Assembly: GCA_900539915.1 (NCBI GenBank)
Contig: UQDU01000011.1
Span: forward strand, 1-50,644
Origin: an uncultured Bacteroidales bacterium
Lineage (GTDB): Bacteria; Bacteroidota; Bacteroidia; Bacteroidales; Muribaculaceae
Reading direction: 5' to 3'
Length of the DNA stretch: 50,644 nt
The position numbers and the translations under genes were made by a program. The notes beneath the pieces were generated by a model. It did not search any database. It was not told the DNA's origin and saw only the letters and a program-made list of their open reading frames with translations. This document shows positions 7,994 through 16,088 of this stretch, piece by piece (position 1 is the first letter of the stretch; each line of letters begins with the position of its first letter).

Positions 7994-9115
7994 TCAGTCT
8001 ACTATCAGCAGCCGGCTGATGAATGTATCGGCCATAGGCCATGCCCGTTCGGATATGACAAGACGGTTATCCTCTGTAATGGCCATTTCGCCGCTGTCGA
8101 TGGCCTGTCTTGACAGATTCAGCCACCTGTCGGCGTATTCCGGCCATAAGGCAAGATCTAAACCGCGATTGGTGCGCAACCCTACCATCACGATGTCATT
8201 ATGCAGAGTGTCGTCATCCTCTCTCTCCTCTTCGCATACTGTGTGTCCTGCCGATAGGGCAGCGATATATTTCTTGAGATTCCACGGATTGGAGCGTCTG
8301 GTCAACTTGCCGTCAAAGCTATGTGCCCCTGGTCCCAATCCGATATATGGCGACATATCCCAGTATGACGAATTGTGTCGGGCCTCACGGCCAGGCAATG
8401 CGAAGTTTGAAATCTCATAGTGGACGTATCCGGCATCGCGGCTCATGTCACACAGGAGTGTGTACATGGTGAGCGTCATTTCATCATCAAGCGGATTCAG
8501 CTTGCCTGCGTCACGCATCGCAGTCATACGTGTACCGGGCTCATAGCTCAATATATAAGCCGAAAGATGCTCTGGATGCAGCGATTCGAGCATCGTGCGC
8601 AGGGTCTGTTCCCATTGGTCCATGGTCTGTGATGGCAGCCCGTACATCAGGTCAAGGCTGATATTGCTCATGCCGCAAGAGCGTAGCGTTTCATATGCTT
8701 TGATGGCTGTCAGGCTGTCATGTCGCCGTCCTATAGACTCCAGCAGTCTGTTGTCAAGCGACTGCACACCCATTGACACCCTGTTAAGACCAAGTGCGTG
8801 AAGCAGACGTGCGCGATGTGGTGTTATGTCCTCGGGATTGACTTCTATCGTTGATTCGGTCAGCGTGGACAGCTCTAACCCTAAGCCTTCGATCAGTCTT
8901 GTCAGGTTTGCATCTGACAGTATTGAAGGAGTACCACCTCCGAGATAGAGAGTGCTGACAGGCTCCGCGACTTCATAGCGTCGCAGTGACCACTCTTTAA
9001 GCAACGCATCTATGTAGGCATCCTCTGATTCCTGTCGCAAAGGCATGGAATAGAAGTCGCAGTAGCTGCATTTGCTGTGACAAAAGGGGATATGTATGTA
9101 TAGCCCTGCGCCCAT
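7994..9115 (-). CDS. hemW: Radical SAM protein HemW (heme chaperone family)
   Basis: This 373-residue radical SAM protein has the cluster motif CHSKCSYC near the N terminus (CxxxCxxC), preceded by the typical GLYIHIPF, and then a GGGTPS SAM-binding motif. These HemW signatures separate it from most other radical SAM families. HemW is a heme-binding chaperone that was often misnamed coproporphyrinogen III oxidase. The frame extends 20 codons upstream, but ATG 9115 puts the conserved MGAGLYIHIP start in place. That ATG overlaps the stop of the nuclease gene by one base (TAATG), suggesting coupled translation. Its conserved C-terminal domain appears full length. Confidence 0.9.
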   Translation of the reverse strand: MGAGLYIHIPFCHSKCSYCDFYSMPLRQESEDAYIDALLKEWSLRRYEVAEPVSTLYLGGGTPSILSDANLTRLIEGLGLELSTLTESTIEVNPEDITPHRARLLHALGLNRVSMGVQSLDNRLLESIGRRHDSLTAIKAYETLRSCGMSNISLDLMYGLPSQTMDQWEQTLRTMLESLHPEHLSAYILSYEPGTRMTAMRDAGKLNPLDDEMTLTMYTLLCDMSRDAGYVHYEISNFALPGREARHNSSYWDMSPYIGLGPGAHSFDGKLTRRSNPWNLKKYIAALSAGHTVCEEEREDDDTLHNDIVMVGLRTNRGLDLALWPEYADRWLNLSRQAIDSGEMAITEDNRLVISERAWPMADTFISRLLIVD

Positions 9116-12100
9116 TATTTTTCTGAATTGTCCTCGGGGACACCGCATATGGATTTGAACTGGCAGAATGTACATGCGTGTCCTCCGACATCGGGCGATT
9201 GCATGAAAGGCAGTTCGGGATTGAATATGTCGGTAATCACGGATGCAAACCTCCTGTCAAACTCCTCAAGTTCGGTGTGGTAATCGGTTATCTCCTGCTT
9301 GTTGCATGTAAGCTTGTTGATGCCGTTGACATATATCTTGCGGAGGTTGTAGATTACGGGGGTGATGGGCTCGTCAGTACGGAGTGATGCGGCAAGAATC
9401 TTGCAGTAAAGCATGAGCTGTACCATGGCCTTGGGGCGGTTATTGCTCTCGGCGTCAAACGGCGCATCCCAATCCTTGATACGGGTGACATCGCTGCCGG
9501 TCTTGTAGTCGACCACACGCATCACGCCGTTGACACGGTCCACGCGGTCCACTATCTGTCGTATATTGACATGCAGTCCGGGTGCAAGTTCGTAGTTTCC
9601 TTGGAGCTTTATCTCCGCACCTGTCACTGTGAAAGGCGCAAACTCCAGTTCGCAGCGCAGTGTTTCGCGTACTATCTCAGACACGAGTGTGCATATGGCC
9701 TTGGTTTCACCGACAAGTATCGACGAGCTGTCATTGGCAAGGTTGAGATACATCGAGTCTATGGCGCGGTGTACCAGAGTGAATATAGTGGGGTCATCGG
9801 GATTTATCAGCCTCCGGATGTCAGACGCATTGACGGTTACAGGATATTTCCCCGATGCTGATAGTGTGAGATAAAGATGCTCGAACACCCAATGGACTAT
9901 CTGACCGTAGGTCGAGGCGTCCATATAATCGGTCGACGGCTCATAGGCATCATATTTTTCAACGAAACGCAGATAAAATTGCAGGGGGCAATCTATATAC
10001 GTGTTGATGGATGAGGCTGACAGAGCGCGGCCGCTGTCGGGAGTGAGAAATTCGGCAAGTTTGCTGATAATGCGGCTGTCTTTTGTGACCGTGACGGGCA
10101 GCGGTTCGTATATGCGTGCCTGGAATGCCGCTCCTATATGCCGCACACGGATGTCGGGATTGCTGTTATAGAGGAGCTGCACGATGTATCGTGACATCTC
10201 GCTGCGGTTCATGCCCACATTTCGTCCGTCATAGAGGAGTGTCACCTGTGAGGCCCGTGAGATGAGCCGGTAGAAATAATATGCAAATATTGATTCCTGG
10301 TGCTCGATTGTGGACATATGGTAGGCGTGTCGGAGAGCATCGGGTATGAACGATTTGCTGTAGCTTTTCTTAGGAAACACGCGCTCGTTCATCGACATCA
10401 TTATCACGTTGTCGAAGTCAAGCGCACGTGTCTCGAGTACTCCCATGAGCTGCAGTCCGCGTAGTGGTTCGCCTTTCATGTTGACGGTTTCGCCGGAGAG
10501 CGAACGCTCAATGAGGCGGAAAGCTGTGCCTTCTCCCATGGATATGCTGTGGCGCGAAGCTGTATCTGTCAGTTGGCGCAGCGCTATCAGATAGGCTTGA
10601 AGAAATTGCAGTTGGATGGCTCTTTCGTGGGATGACGGCAGACGATACAACCCTTCACGCAGTGAGGTTACTACACGAGTGATGTATGTCCCGACCTCAT
10701 TGAGGTCATCGGGGTGGGAGATTGGAGTAAAGAGTGGGGCTATGGTAGGGTAGTTGTCAGCTATCAGTGACACAGGCACCATGAAGCGGTGTTGCTTTTC
10801 TACATCCTTGACGAGGGCATGCGCCGCCTCAGAGTCAAGCAGCCCGATGAGCGAGTGGGTCACCACATCATAGAGGTCTTCATGGAAATAATACCATTCG
10901 CCACCGCTTTTGCGCGCTCTGAGATGCAGGGATGTGACGGCTTTGAGAAATGTTGCCACGGGGGTGCGGCGCAGGGGATACCCCATAGTGACATTTATCG
11001 CGCCGAGATCTGCCGGCATTGAGTTGACCACGGATACAAACATGGATTCATCGGGCATCACAAGGGCTGTGTTGATGGCATTGGCAGGGTCAAGTTTGCC
11101 TGACTCTGACAGCTTCGCCACTATATTACCGGCTACCTTGGCCTGTCCGATGCGCGACGGTACATTGACTATGTCAATCTTGGGCAGCGTGCGGCCGTCA
11201 TAGATAAGCGGTGTGATGTCATAGAGCGACGGGAAGGTCTTGATGTTACGCCTGATGAAGTGCATGGCCTTGTTGCTGTGCGATGTGCTTCCGTCACGGT
11301 GGTGTATCAGGCCTTGGAATTGCGGTGATGGCAGGTCCCAGTAGAAATCGGCACGTCCCCGGGTTTGCAAGGTCTTGAAGATTTTGATTTCCGAAGCTGA
11401 CAATACGTTGAATCCGACAAAGACATATCGGTCCCAGTCCCAGTCATCACGAGCTTGTAGGGCGGTGACGGCATCGCGGTAAAGGCGCCCTGGGGCAGTC
11501 AGTCCGCGGTCATTAAGTGTGCGGTGGTAGGCGTGATAAAGTTTGTCAAGTACCATCCACAGCTTGACAAAGTGTGATGCTGCCGATGAGCTGTCGGCAT
11601 CGTCCGACTCCTCACGCATCGCAGGCACTGTATGTTGCCAGAAATTCTCTATGTCTTTGGCAAGGTCTTCAGTGCCGTTCCAGTAGCGGCTTATTACGTC
11701 TATTTGCTCGGGTGTAAGGTAATTGCTCCTGATCTCGCGAAACCGTTTGAGATTGACAAAAAGCGCGTCGGCATCTACAAGATAGCGGTCAACGTCATCA
11801 AAATCATTTAGCAGCATGTCGCCCCAGTAGACGAATCGGTCAAAGTCCACCGGGTCAGTCATCAGCTTGTTGTACTCATTGTAGAGGATGAACATCCGTT
11901 CAAGACGTGATGCCTCCACATAGTCCGACTGGTCTGCCACAAGCTCCGAAATAGTGGTGCATCCGGGCAGAACCATCGGCGGAGTAGCTAAGTCCTGTAG
12001 CTTCTGCATGAAATGTGTGGCACTTCGCTTGTTGGGAAACACAAAGCAGTAGCGGTCCAGGTTGTCACGCTCATTGGCGTAATATGTTTCGGCTACAGCC

Positions 12101-12129
12101 TGGAGAAATCCTTTGGGTGCGTCAGACAT
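9115..12129 (-). CDS. AddB-like PD-(D/E)XK nuclease
   Basis: This is a large (1004-residue) protein of the AddB / RexB-like class, which processes double-strand breaks together with a UvrD-type AddA helicase. The N-terminal two thirds look like a degenerate helicase scaffold, with FPNKRSATHF at the start but no clear Walker A. The C-terminal third is a RecB-type nuclease, with VVDYKTGSD carrying the catalytic Asp and Lys. A cysteine in DCPLQFYLRF and three at the very end (CTFCQFKSICG) match the iron-sulfur staple of AddB nucleases. The frame reaches a TTG at 12147, but the ATG at 12129 (MSDAPKGF) is preferred. No addA gene is in this window; the neighbours are holB and hemW. Confidence 0.85.
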   Translation of the reverse strand: MSDAPKGFLQAVAETYYANERDNLDRYCFVFPNKRSATHFMQKLQDLATPPMVLPGCTTISELVADQSDYVEASRLERMFILYNEYNKLMTDPVDFDRFVYWGDMLLNDFDDVDRYLVDADALFVNLKRFREIRSNYLTPEQIDVISRYWNGTEDLAKDIENFWQHTVPAMREESDDADSSSAASHFVKLWMVLDKLYHAYHRTLNDRGLTAPGRLYRDAVTALQARDDWDWDRYVFVGFNVLSASEIKIFKTLQTRGRADFYWDLPSPQFQGLIHHRDGSTSHSNKAMHFIRRNIKTFPSLYDITPLIYDGRTLPKIDIVNVPSRIGQAKVAGNIVAKLSESGKLDPANAINTALVMPDESMFVSVVNSMPADLGAINVTMGYPLRRTPVATFLKAVTSLHLRARKSGGEWYYFHEDLYDVVTHSLIGLLDSEAAHALVKDVEKQHRFMVPVSLIADNYPTIAPLFTPISHPDDLNEVGTYITRVVTSLREGLYRLPSSHERAIQLQFLQAYLIALRQLTDTASRHSISMGEGTAFRLIERSLSGETVNMKGEPLRGLQLMGVLETRALDFDNVIMMSMNERVFPKKSYSKSFIPDALRHAYHMSTIEHQESIFAYYFYRLISRASQVTLLYDGRNVGMNRSEMSRYIVQLLYNSNPDIRVRHIGAAFQARIYEPLPVTVTKDSRIISKLAEFLTPDSGRALSASSINTYIDCPLQFYLRFVEKYDAYEPSTDYMDASTYGQIVHWVFEHLYLTLSASGKYPVTVNASDIRRLINPDDPTIFTLVHRAIDSMYLNLANDSSSILVGETKAICTLVSEIVRETLRCELEFAPFTVTGAEIKLQGNYELAPGLHVNIRQIVDRVDRVNGVMRVVDYKTGSDVTRIKDWDAPFDAESNNRPKAMVQLMLYCKILAASLRTDEPITPVIYNLRKIYVNGINKLTCNKQEITDYHTELEEFDRRFASVITDIFNPELPFMQSPDVGGHACTFCQFKSICGVPEDNSEK

Positions 12130-12143
12130 AGCGATATACGTTT

Positions 12144-13274
12144 TCAATTGCTTTTACGTAGCAGAATCATGATGCGCATTGCTACGTCGAAATTTATGGC
12201 TTTGCCGTTGCCGTTGCCCCCGATTTCGATGATGGCATTGTCGATTACACGGATTATGCCTTCCACGTTGTTGACTGTGATGAATCGGGCGAAGTTTTTG
12301 CTGAAAGCCTCCTCCTCGGGGTTGAGATAATTGAGATGCGGACGCTGGAAGTTGTAGACGAAGCTCTCGCGTATGAGCCGCGCGGCATAAGTGTAGAATT
12401 TTATTTCGCTTTCACGTCCCATATCGGCCAGTTCGGCTGCCCAGTCTTTGAATCCGGCTACTTTACGGGCATATGCGAGACGCATCAGGGATTTGAACAA
12501 CTCGAAGTACCGCTTGGTGTCCGACGATACTGAAAGCTGGAGGTCGGCTTCAAGAAAGCTGCCGTCAGCGAGATGCGCTATGGCGCGTGAGTCAGGGACG
12601 CTAAGTCCACGCTTATCCTGTAGCCACGACGCTATTATGTCGTCAGGCTGGCGGCGCATGGGCACTCTCTGGAGACGTGAATAGATGGTAGGCAGTATGA
12701 GCTGGGGTTCGTTGGAGACAAAGAGGAGCAGGGTGTCGGGGTAAGGTTCCTCAATCAGCTTGAGCAGTTTGTTGGCTGCCTCTTCGTTGAGCCTTTCCGG
12801 GAGCCACACTATCACGGATTTGTAACGTGACTGACGAGCCTGGAAACTGAGTTTGTGTATCAGGTCGTTTGCCTCAGTGACATATATCAGAGGACGTGCA
12901 TTGGTCTTTGTAAATGTCGCTGTCCAGCGGTCAAGTCCGGCATATAGCGGTTCTTCGGCAAGGAAACGTTTCCATTGCTGCAGATATTTGTCGCTGATGG
13001 GATTGTCGTCATCTTTGACCACGGGATATGAATACATGGAGTCAAGATGGCTGAGACTGTTGAGCAAGGTGCATGACTGGCACCGTCCGCAACTGTCGCC
13101 GTCAGAGGTGCGGTGCTCGCAGTAGATGTATTGTATCATGGCACGGGCCATGGCGAGCTTGCCTATGCCCTCCGGCCCCTCCAGCAGAAGGGCGTGTGGT
13201 ATCTTGTCATTGTCAACGAGCTGGCGTAGCCAATGCTTGATTTCAGTATGTCCGGGTATGTCAGAAAATCGCAT
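12144..13274 (-). CDS. holB: DNA polymerase III subunit delta'
   Basis: This clamp-loader subunit helps place the sliding clamp during replication. From the ATG at 13274 it has 376 residues. MRFSDIPGH is a typical start, followed by a P-loop-like GPEGIGK (33-39) and a zinc module with cysteines at 52, 62, 65 and 68. Then comes the sensor region LKLIEEPYPDTLLLFVSNEP, typical of delta-prime and gamma subunits. The frame stays open for 34 codons upstream, but that part would be encoded by the pgk terminator hairpin, and a promoter box lies between, so I reject the longer start. Its stop overlaps a possible TTG start of the nuclease gene. Confidence 0.88.
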   Translation of the reverse strand: MRFSDIPGHTEIKHWLRQLVDNDKIPHALLLEGPEGIGKLAMARAMIQYIYCEHRTSDGDSCGRCQSCTLLNSLSHLDSMYSYPVVKDDDNPISDKYLQQWKRFLAEEPLYAGLDRWTATFTKTNARPLIYVTEANDLIHKLSFQARQSRYKSVIVWLPERLNEEAANKLLKLIEEPYPDTLLLFVSNEPQLILPTIYSRLQRVPMRRQPDDIIASWLQDKRGLSVPDSRAIAHLADGSFLEADLQLSVSSDTKRYFELFKSLMRLAYARKVAGFKDWAAELADMGRESEIKFYTYAARLIRESFVYNFQRPHLNYLNPEEEAFSKNFARFITVNNVEGIIRVIDNAIIEIGGNGNGKAINFDVAMRIMILLRKSN

Positions 13275-13311
13275 GATTGGTCGCAGGCCGGATATGTATC
13301 GGCACGCAGTT

Positions 13312-13320
13312 ACAAATATA
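13312..13320 (-). promoter_or_regulatory. Bacteroidetes-type -7 box for holB
   Basis: On the minus strand this reads TATATTTGT, matching TAnnTTTGY. It lies 38 bases before the holB ATG chosen here and just past the pgk terminator hairpin, so it probably starts the holB / nuclease / hemW transcript. No strong -33 TTTG was found at the usual spacing. Confidence 0.6.
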
Positions 13321-13338
13321 GCGATTTTTATTAAGACA

Positions 13339-13371
13339 ACAGCCATGCAAAGTTTGACTTTGCATGGCTGT
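13339..13371 (-). terminator. Perfect hairpin downstream of pgk
   Basis: A perfect 13-base stem, CAGCCATGCAAAG (13340-13352) with CTTTGCATGGCTG (13358-13370), has a five-base loop and one further A-T pair outside. It lies 27 bases past the pgk stop. The minus-strand flank after the stem (TTGTCTTAATAAAAAT) is only moderately T-rich. It is best read as the pgk terminator. Confidence 0.75.
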
Positions 13372-13397
13372 CGCATGTTGTAAGGTCGGTTATGTGA

Positions 13398-14642
13398 TTA
13401 CTTCACGGCTGCAACGCCGGGGAGTACCTTGCCCTCGATAGCTTCGAGGAGGGCACCGCCGCCTGTGCTGACGTAGCTTACCTGGTCGGCGAGACCGAAC
13501 TTGTTGACGCAAGCCACGGAGTCACCGCCGCCTACGAGCGAGAATGCACCGTTGTTGGTAGCTTCTACGATGGCGTCGGCGATAGCGCGAGAGCCGGTGG
13601 TGAAGTTGTCAAATTCAAATACACCAGCTGGGCCGTTCCAGAGGATGGTCTTGGCAGGGAGGATTACTTCGCGGAAAGCTTCGCATGTCTTAGGACCTGC
13701 ATCAAGGCCTTCCCATCCGTCGGGTATGTCATTGGCAGGGCAGATCTGGGTCTTGGCGTCGTTGCTGAAGCTGTCAGCAGCCACGCAGTCAGTGCCGAGC
13801 ACGAGGTTGACGCCTTTTTCTTTGGCTTTCTTGATGATGTCAAGAGCAAGGTCAAGTTTGTCGTCCTCGCAGATAGAGTCACCGATTTTGCCGCCCTGTG
13901 CCTTGGCGAATGTATATGTCATGCCGCCGCAGAGGATGAGGTTGTCCACCTTGTCCATCAGATTCTCGATGATGCCGATTTTGGTAGATACTTTCGAACC
14001 ACCCATGATGGCAGTGAAGGGACGCTTGATGTCGCTGAGGATATTGTCAACGGCCTGTACCTCTTTCTCCATGAGGTAACCGAGCATCTTGTTATCAGAT
14101 GTGAAGTAGTCAGCGATTACGGCGGTAGATGCATGCTTGCGGTGTGCGGTACCGAAAGCGTCGTTTACATATACATCGGCGTAGCTGGCGAGTTTCTTTG
14201 CAAACTCTTTCTGACGCTCTTTCATCTCCTTCTTGGCTGCGTCATAAGCAGGGTCTTCCTTGTCGATGCCTACGGGCTTGCCCTCTTCCTCGGGATAGAA
14301 ACGGAGGTTTTCGAGCAGAAGCACTTCGCCGGGCTTGAGGTTGGCAGCTGCTTCTTCGGCATTTGCGCAGTCAGGAGCCCATTTAACGTCACGGCCGAGA
14401 GCCTTGGCTACATCGTCCTTGATCTGAGCGAGTGAATATTTGGGGTTGACTTTGCCTTTGGGCTTGCCCATGTGTGACATGATGATGAGGCTTCCGCCAC
14501 GCTCGAGAATGGCCTTGAGGGTGGGAAGAGCACCGCGGATACGGGTGTCGTCGGTGATGTGACCGTTTTCATCTAAGGGCACATTGAAGTCAACGCGCAC
14601 GATTGCCTTCTTGCCGGCAAAATCATAATTGTCAATTTTCAT
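13398..14642 (-). CDS. pgk: Phosphoglycerate kinase
   Basis: This glycolytic enzyme transfers phosphate from 1,3-bisphosphoglycerate to ADP in the cytosol. The 414-residue chain has the family landmarks: VRVDFNVPLDENG near residues 15-27, the SHMGKPKGK substrate loop, LLENLRFYPEEEGK, the AFGTAHRKHAST segment, MGGSKVSTKIG, WNGPAGVFEF, and the nucleotide-binding GGGDSVA near the end. The insert of charged residues after EEEGK is common in Bacteroidetes. It is a single-gene unit with its own -7 box (14695-14703) and terminator hairpin (13339-13371). Codon use looks highly biased, consistent with strong expression. Confidence 0.96.
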   Translation of the reverse strand: MKIDNYDFAGKKAIVRVDFNVPLDENGHITDDTRIRGALPTLKAILERGGSLIIMSHMGKPKGKVNPKYSLAQIKDDVAKALGRDVKWAPDCANAEEAAANLKPGEVLLLENLRFYPEEEGKPVGIDKEDPAYDAAKKEMKERQKEFAKKLASYADVYVNDAFGTAHRKHASTAVIADYFTSDNKMLGYLMEKEVQAVDNILSDIKRPFTAIMGGSKVSTKIGIIENLMDKVDNLILCGGMTYTFAKAQGGKIGDSICEDDKLDLALDIIKKAKEKGVNLVLGTDCVAADSFSNDAKTQICPANDIPDGWEGLDAGPKTCEAFREVILPAKTILWNGPAGVFEFDNFTTGSRAIADAIVEATNNGAFSLVGGGDSVACVNKFGLADQVSYVSTGGGALLEAIEGKVLPGVAAVK

Positions 14643-14694
14643 TGTCGTTAATATTATGAAAGAGTGAATATTGTATGATATTTCTGTATATATG

Positions 14695-14703
14695 GCAAAT
14701 TTA
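14695..14703 (-). promoter_or_regulatory. Bacteroidetes-type -7 box for pgk
   Basis: The minus strand reads TAAATTTGC, a full match to TAnnTTTGY, 52 bases before the pgk ATG. The region around it is AT-rich, and no other gene lies between it and pgk. A canonical -33 box was not seen. Confidence 0.6.
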
Positions 14704-14762
14704 AGCAGTTATTATCTAAAAGCTTTGTATCGGCCTATTAAATTACTTTAAAAAGCATCCTC

Positions 14763-15593
14763 TTAAAGGTCGGAATAGGTGTCAAGGAGCTGACGCATCT
14801 GCTGGGCCAGACGAGCGGCTTCGGCTGCAGCTGCATGAGCGAAATCCTCGTCTTTTGAAGCAAATATGATACCACGAGATGAGTTGACGAGCAGACCGCA
14901 GTCTTTGCTCATGCCGTATTTCGCCACTTCCTCCAGGCTACCGCCCTGCGCTCCGACACCGGGGACAAGCAGGAAATTTGTGGGAGCCACACGGCGGATG
15001 TCCTCAAAGAGGCGGCCTTGAGTGGCGCCTACCACATACATCATCTCGTCATCTCCGGCCCACTGCTTGGATGTCTCTATGACCTGCTCAAACAGTCTGC
15101 GGCCATTGTCAAGGCGGAGCATCTGGAAGTCGGCCGAGCCGGCGTTGCTGGTCAGCGCGAGAAGTATGACCCACTTGCCTTTGCGACCGAGAAACGGGGT
15201 CACGCTGTCTTTGCCCATATAGGGGGCGACGGTCAGCGCATCCACATCGAGATGGTCAAAGAAGCTGCGGGCATACAGGTCTGATGTGTTGCCGATGTCG
15301 CCGCGCTTGGCATCGGCTATGATAAACTGGTCAGGGTAATTCTGACGGATGTATCTGACGGTTTCTTCGAGAGTTTTCCAGCCGTCTACGCCTGATGCTT
15401 CATAGAAAGCCAGATTGGGCTTGTAGGCCACACAGTAGGGGGCAGTGGCATCTATGATGGCCTTGTTAAATTCCAGCACGGGATTCTCGCATTGGAGCAG
15501 ATGAGCCGGGAGCTTTTTAATGTCGCTGTCAAGGCCTACACAAAGAAATGAGCCCTTGCGGCGTATATTTTCAACTAATTCCTGACGGTTCAT
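14763..15593 (-). CDS. pyrF: Orotidine-5'-phosphate decarboxylase (type 2)
   Basis: This enzyme makes UMP from OMP, the last step of de novo pyrimidine synthesis. The 276-residue length fits the longer type 2 PyrF class, not the roughly 230-residue type 1. The catalytic tetrad segment DAKRGD lies at 94-99, preceded by the phosphate-binding VGLDSD start and followed by VPGVGAQGG in the closing phosphate loop. It forms its own unit with a clean -7 box 54 bases upstream. pyrB and pyrI are on the other strand about 12 kb away, so the pathway genes here are not one operon. Confidence 0.95.
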   Translation of the reverse strand: MNRQELVENIRRKGSFLCVGLDSDIKKLPAHLLQCENPVLEFNKAIIDATAPYCVAYKPNLAFYEASGVDGWKTLEETVRYIRQNYPDQFIIADAKRGDIGNTSDLYARSFFDHLDVDALTVAPYMGKDSVTPFLGRKGKWVILLALTSNAGSADFQMLRLDNGRRLFEQVIETSKQWAGDDEMMYVVGATQGRLFEDIRRVAPTNFLLVPGVGAQGGSLEEVAKYGMSKDCGLLVNSSRGIIFASKDEDFAHAAAAEAARLAQQMRQLLDTYSDL

Positions 15594-15647
15594 ATCGTTA
15601 TAACAGGTATGTTTATGTTGTTTTACACGTGTATGTCTAACACAGAT

Positions 15648-15656
15648 GCAAATATA
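15648..15656 (-). promoter_or_regulatory. Bacteroidetes-type -7 box for pyrF
   Basis: The minus strand reads TATATTTGC, a full match to TAnnTTTGY, 54 bases before the pyrF ATG. A minus-strand TTTG (plus 15671-15674) lies only 14 bases further upstream, which is too close for the usual 19-21 base spacer, so the -33 element is uncertain. Confidence 0.6.
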
Positions 15657-15691
15657 CGGATTTTACGAGACAAATTGATGCGTATTCATAC

Positions 15692-15724
15692 AATTAAAGG
15701 GGACATCATCTTACGGATGCCCCC
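15692..15724 (-). terminator. Terminator of the small membrane-protein gene
   Basis: Read on the minus strand, GGGG-C-CATC pairs with GATG-T-CCCC around an eight-base loop, with one mismatch (plus 15699-15707 with 15716-15724). It is followed by TTTAATTG. It sits 28 bases past the stop at 15752 and supports that small gene being transcribed. Confidence 0.6.
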
Positions 15725-15751
15725 TGTGGCAGGTCTACGCGAATTTTAAGT

Positions 15752-15937
15752 TTACCAGATGATAAACAGAACGGCAGCTGCTACAAGCAGCAGAAAGTAA
15801 CTTATCTGCATGGCAGTCTTAAAGCGTAGAAAAACTTCCAGCTTTTCAGGATTCTTTGATGCTTTAGATTGCCAGATCCACATGGCATTGAAAATGATTA
15901 CAGCCGCTATCAAGCAGCCTATCGCAGTCCATAACAT
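15752..15937 (-). CDS. Small two-helix membrane protein, function unknown
   Basis: This 61-residue frame begins with an ATG. It encodes two hydrophobic stretches (about 3-22 and 43-60) joined by a basic, charged loop (KASKNPEKLEVFLRFK), a helical-hairpin membrane protein layout. I do not recognise a family. A terminator-like hairpin just downstream on the same strand supports it as a real unit, although no strong -7 box was found. It sits between pyrF (same strand) and the divergent restriction-modification genes. If the restriction pair was inserted here, this gene may once have been closer to tilS. It could still be a chance frame. Confidence 0.5.
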   Translation of the reverse strand: MLWTAIGCLIAAVIIFNAMWIWQSKASKNPEKLEVFLRFKTAMQISYFLLLVAAAVLFIIW

Positions 15938-16038
15938 AATCGTATTGCCTTAAATTGTTAACTTTTATTATTTAACAATGGCAGGCACTGACATGTTGAA
16001 GAGAAACAATAGAAAGACGAAAAAAACAGCTTATCATA

Positions 16039-16070
16039 TTTATATATGTGTGTTTTTATTGTATATTTGC
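16039..16070 (+). promoter_or_regulatory. Promoter of the restriction-modification operon
   Basis: TATATTTGC (16062-16070) matches the -7 consensus TAnnTTTGY fully. A TTTA (16039-16042), one base off TTTG, lies exactly 19 bases upstream. The -7 box ends 18 bases before the endonuclease ATG. Confidence 0.65.
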
Positions 16071-16088
16071 AATAAATAACCAACTTGT

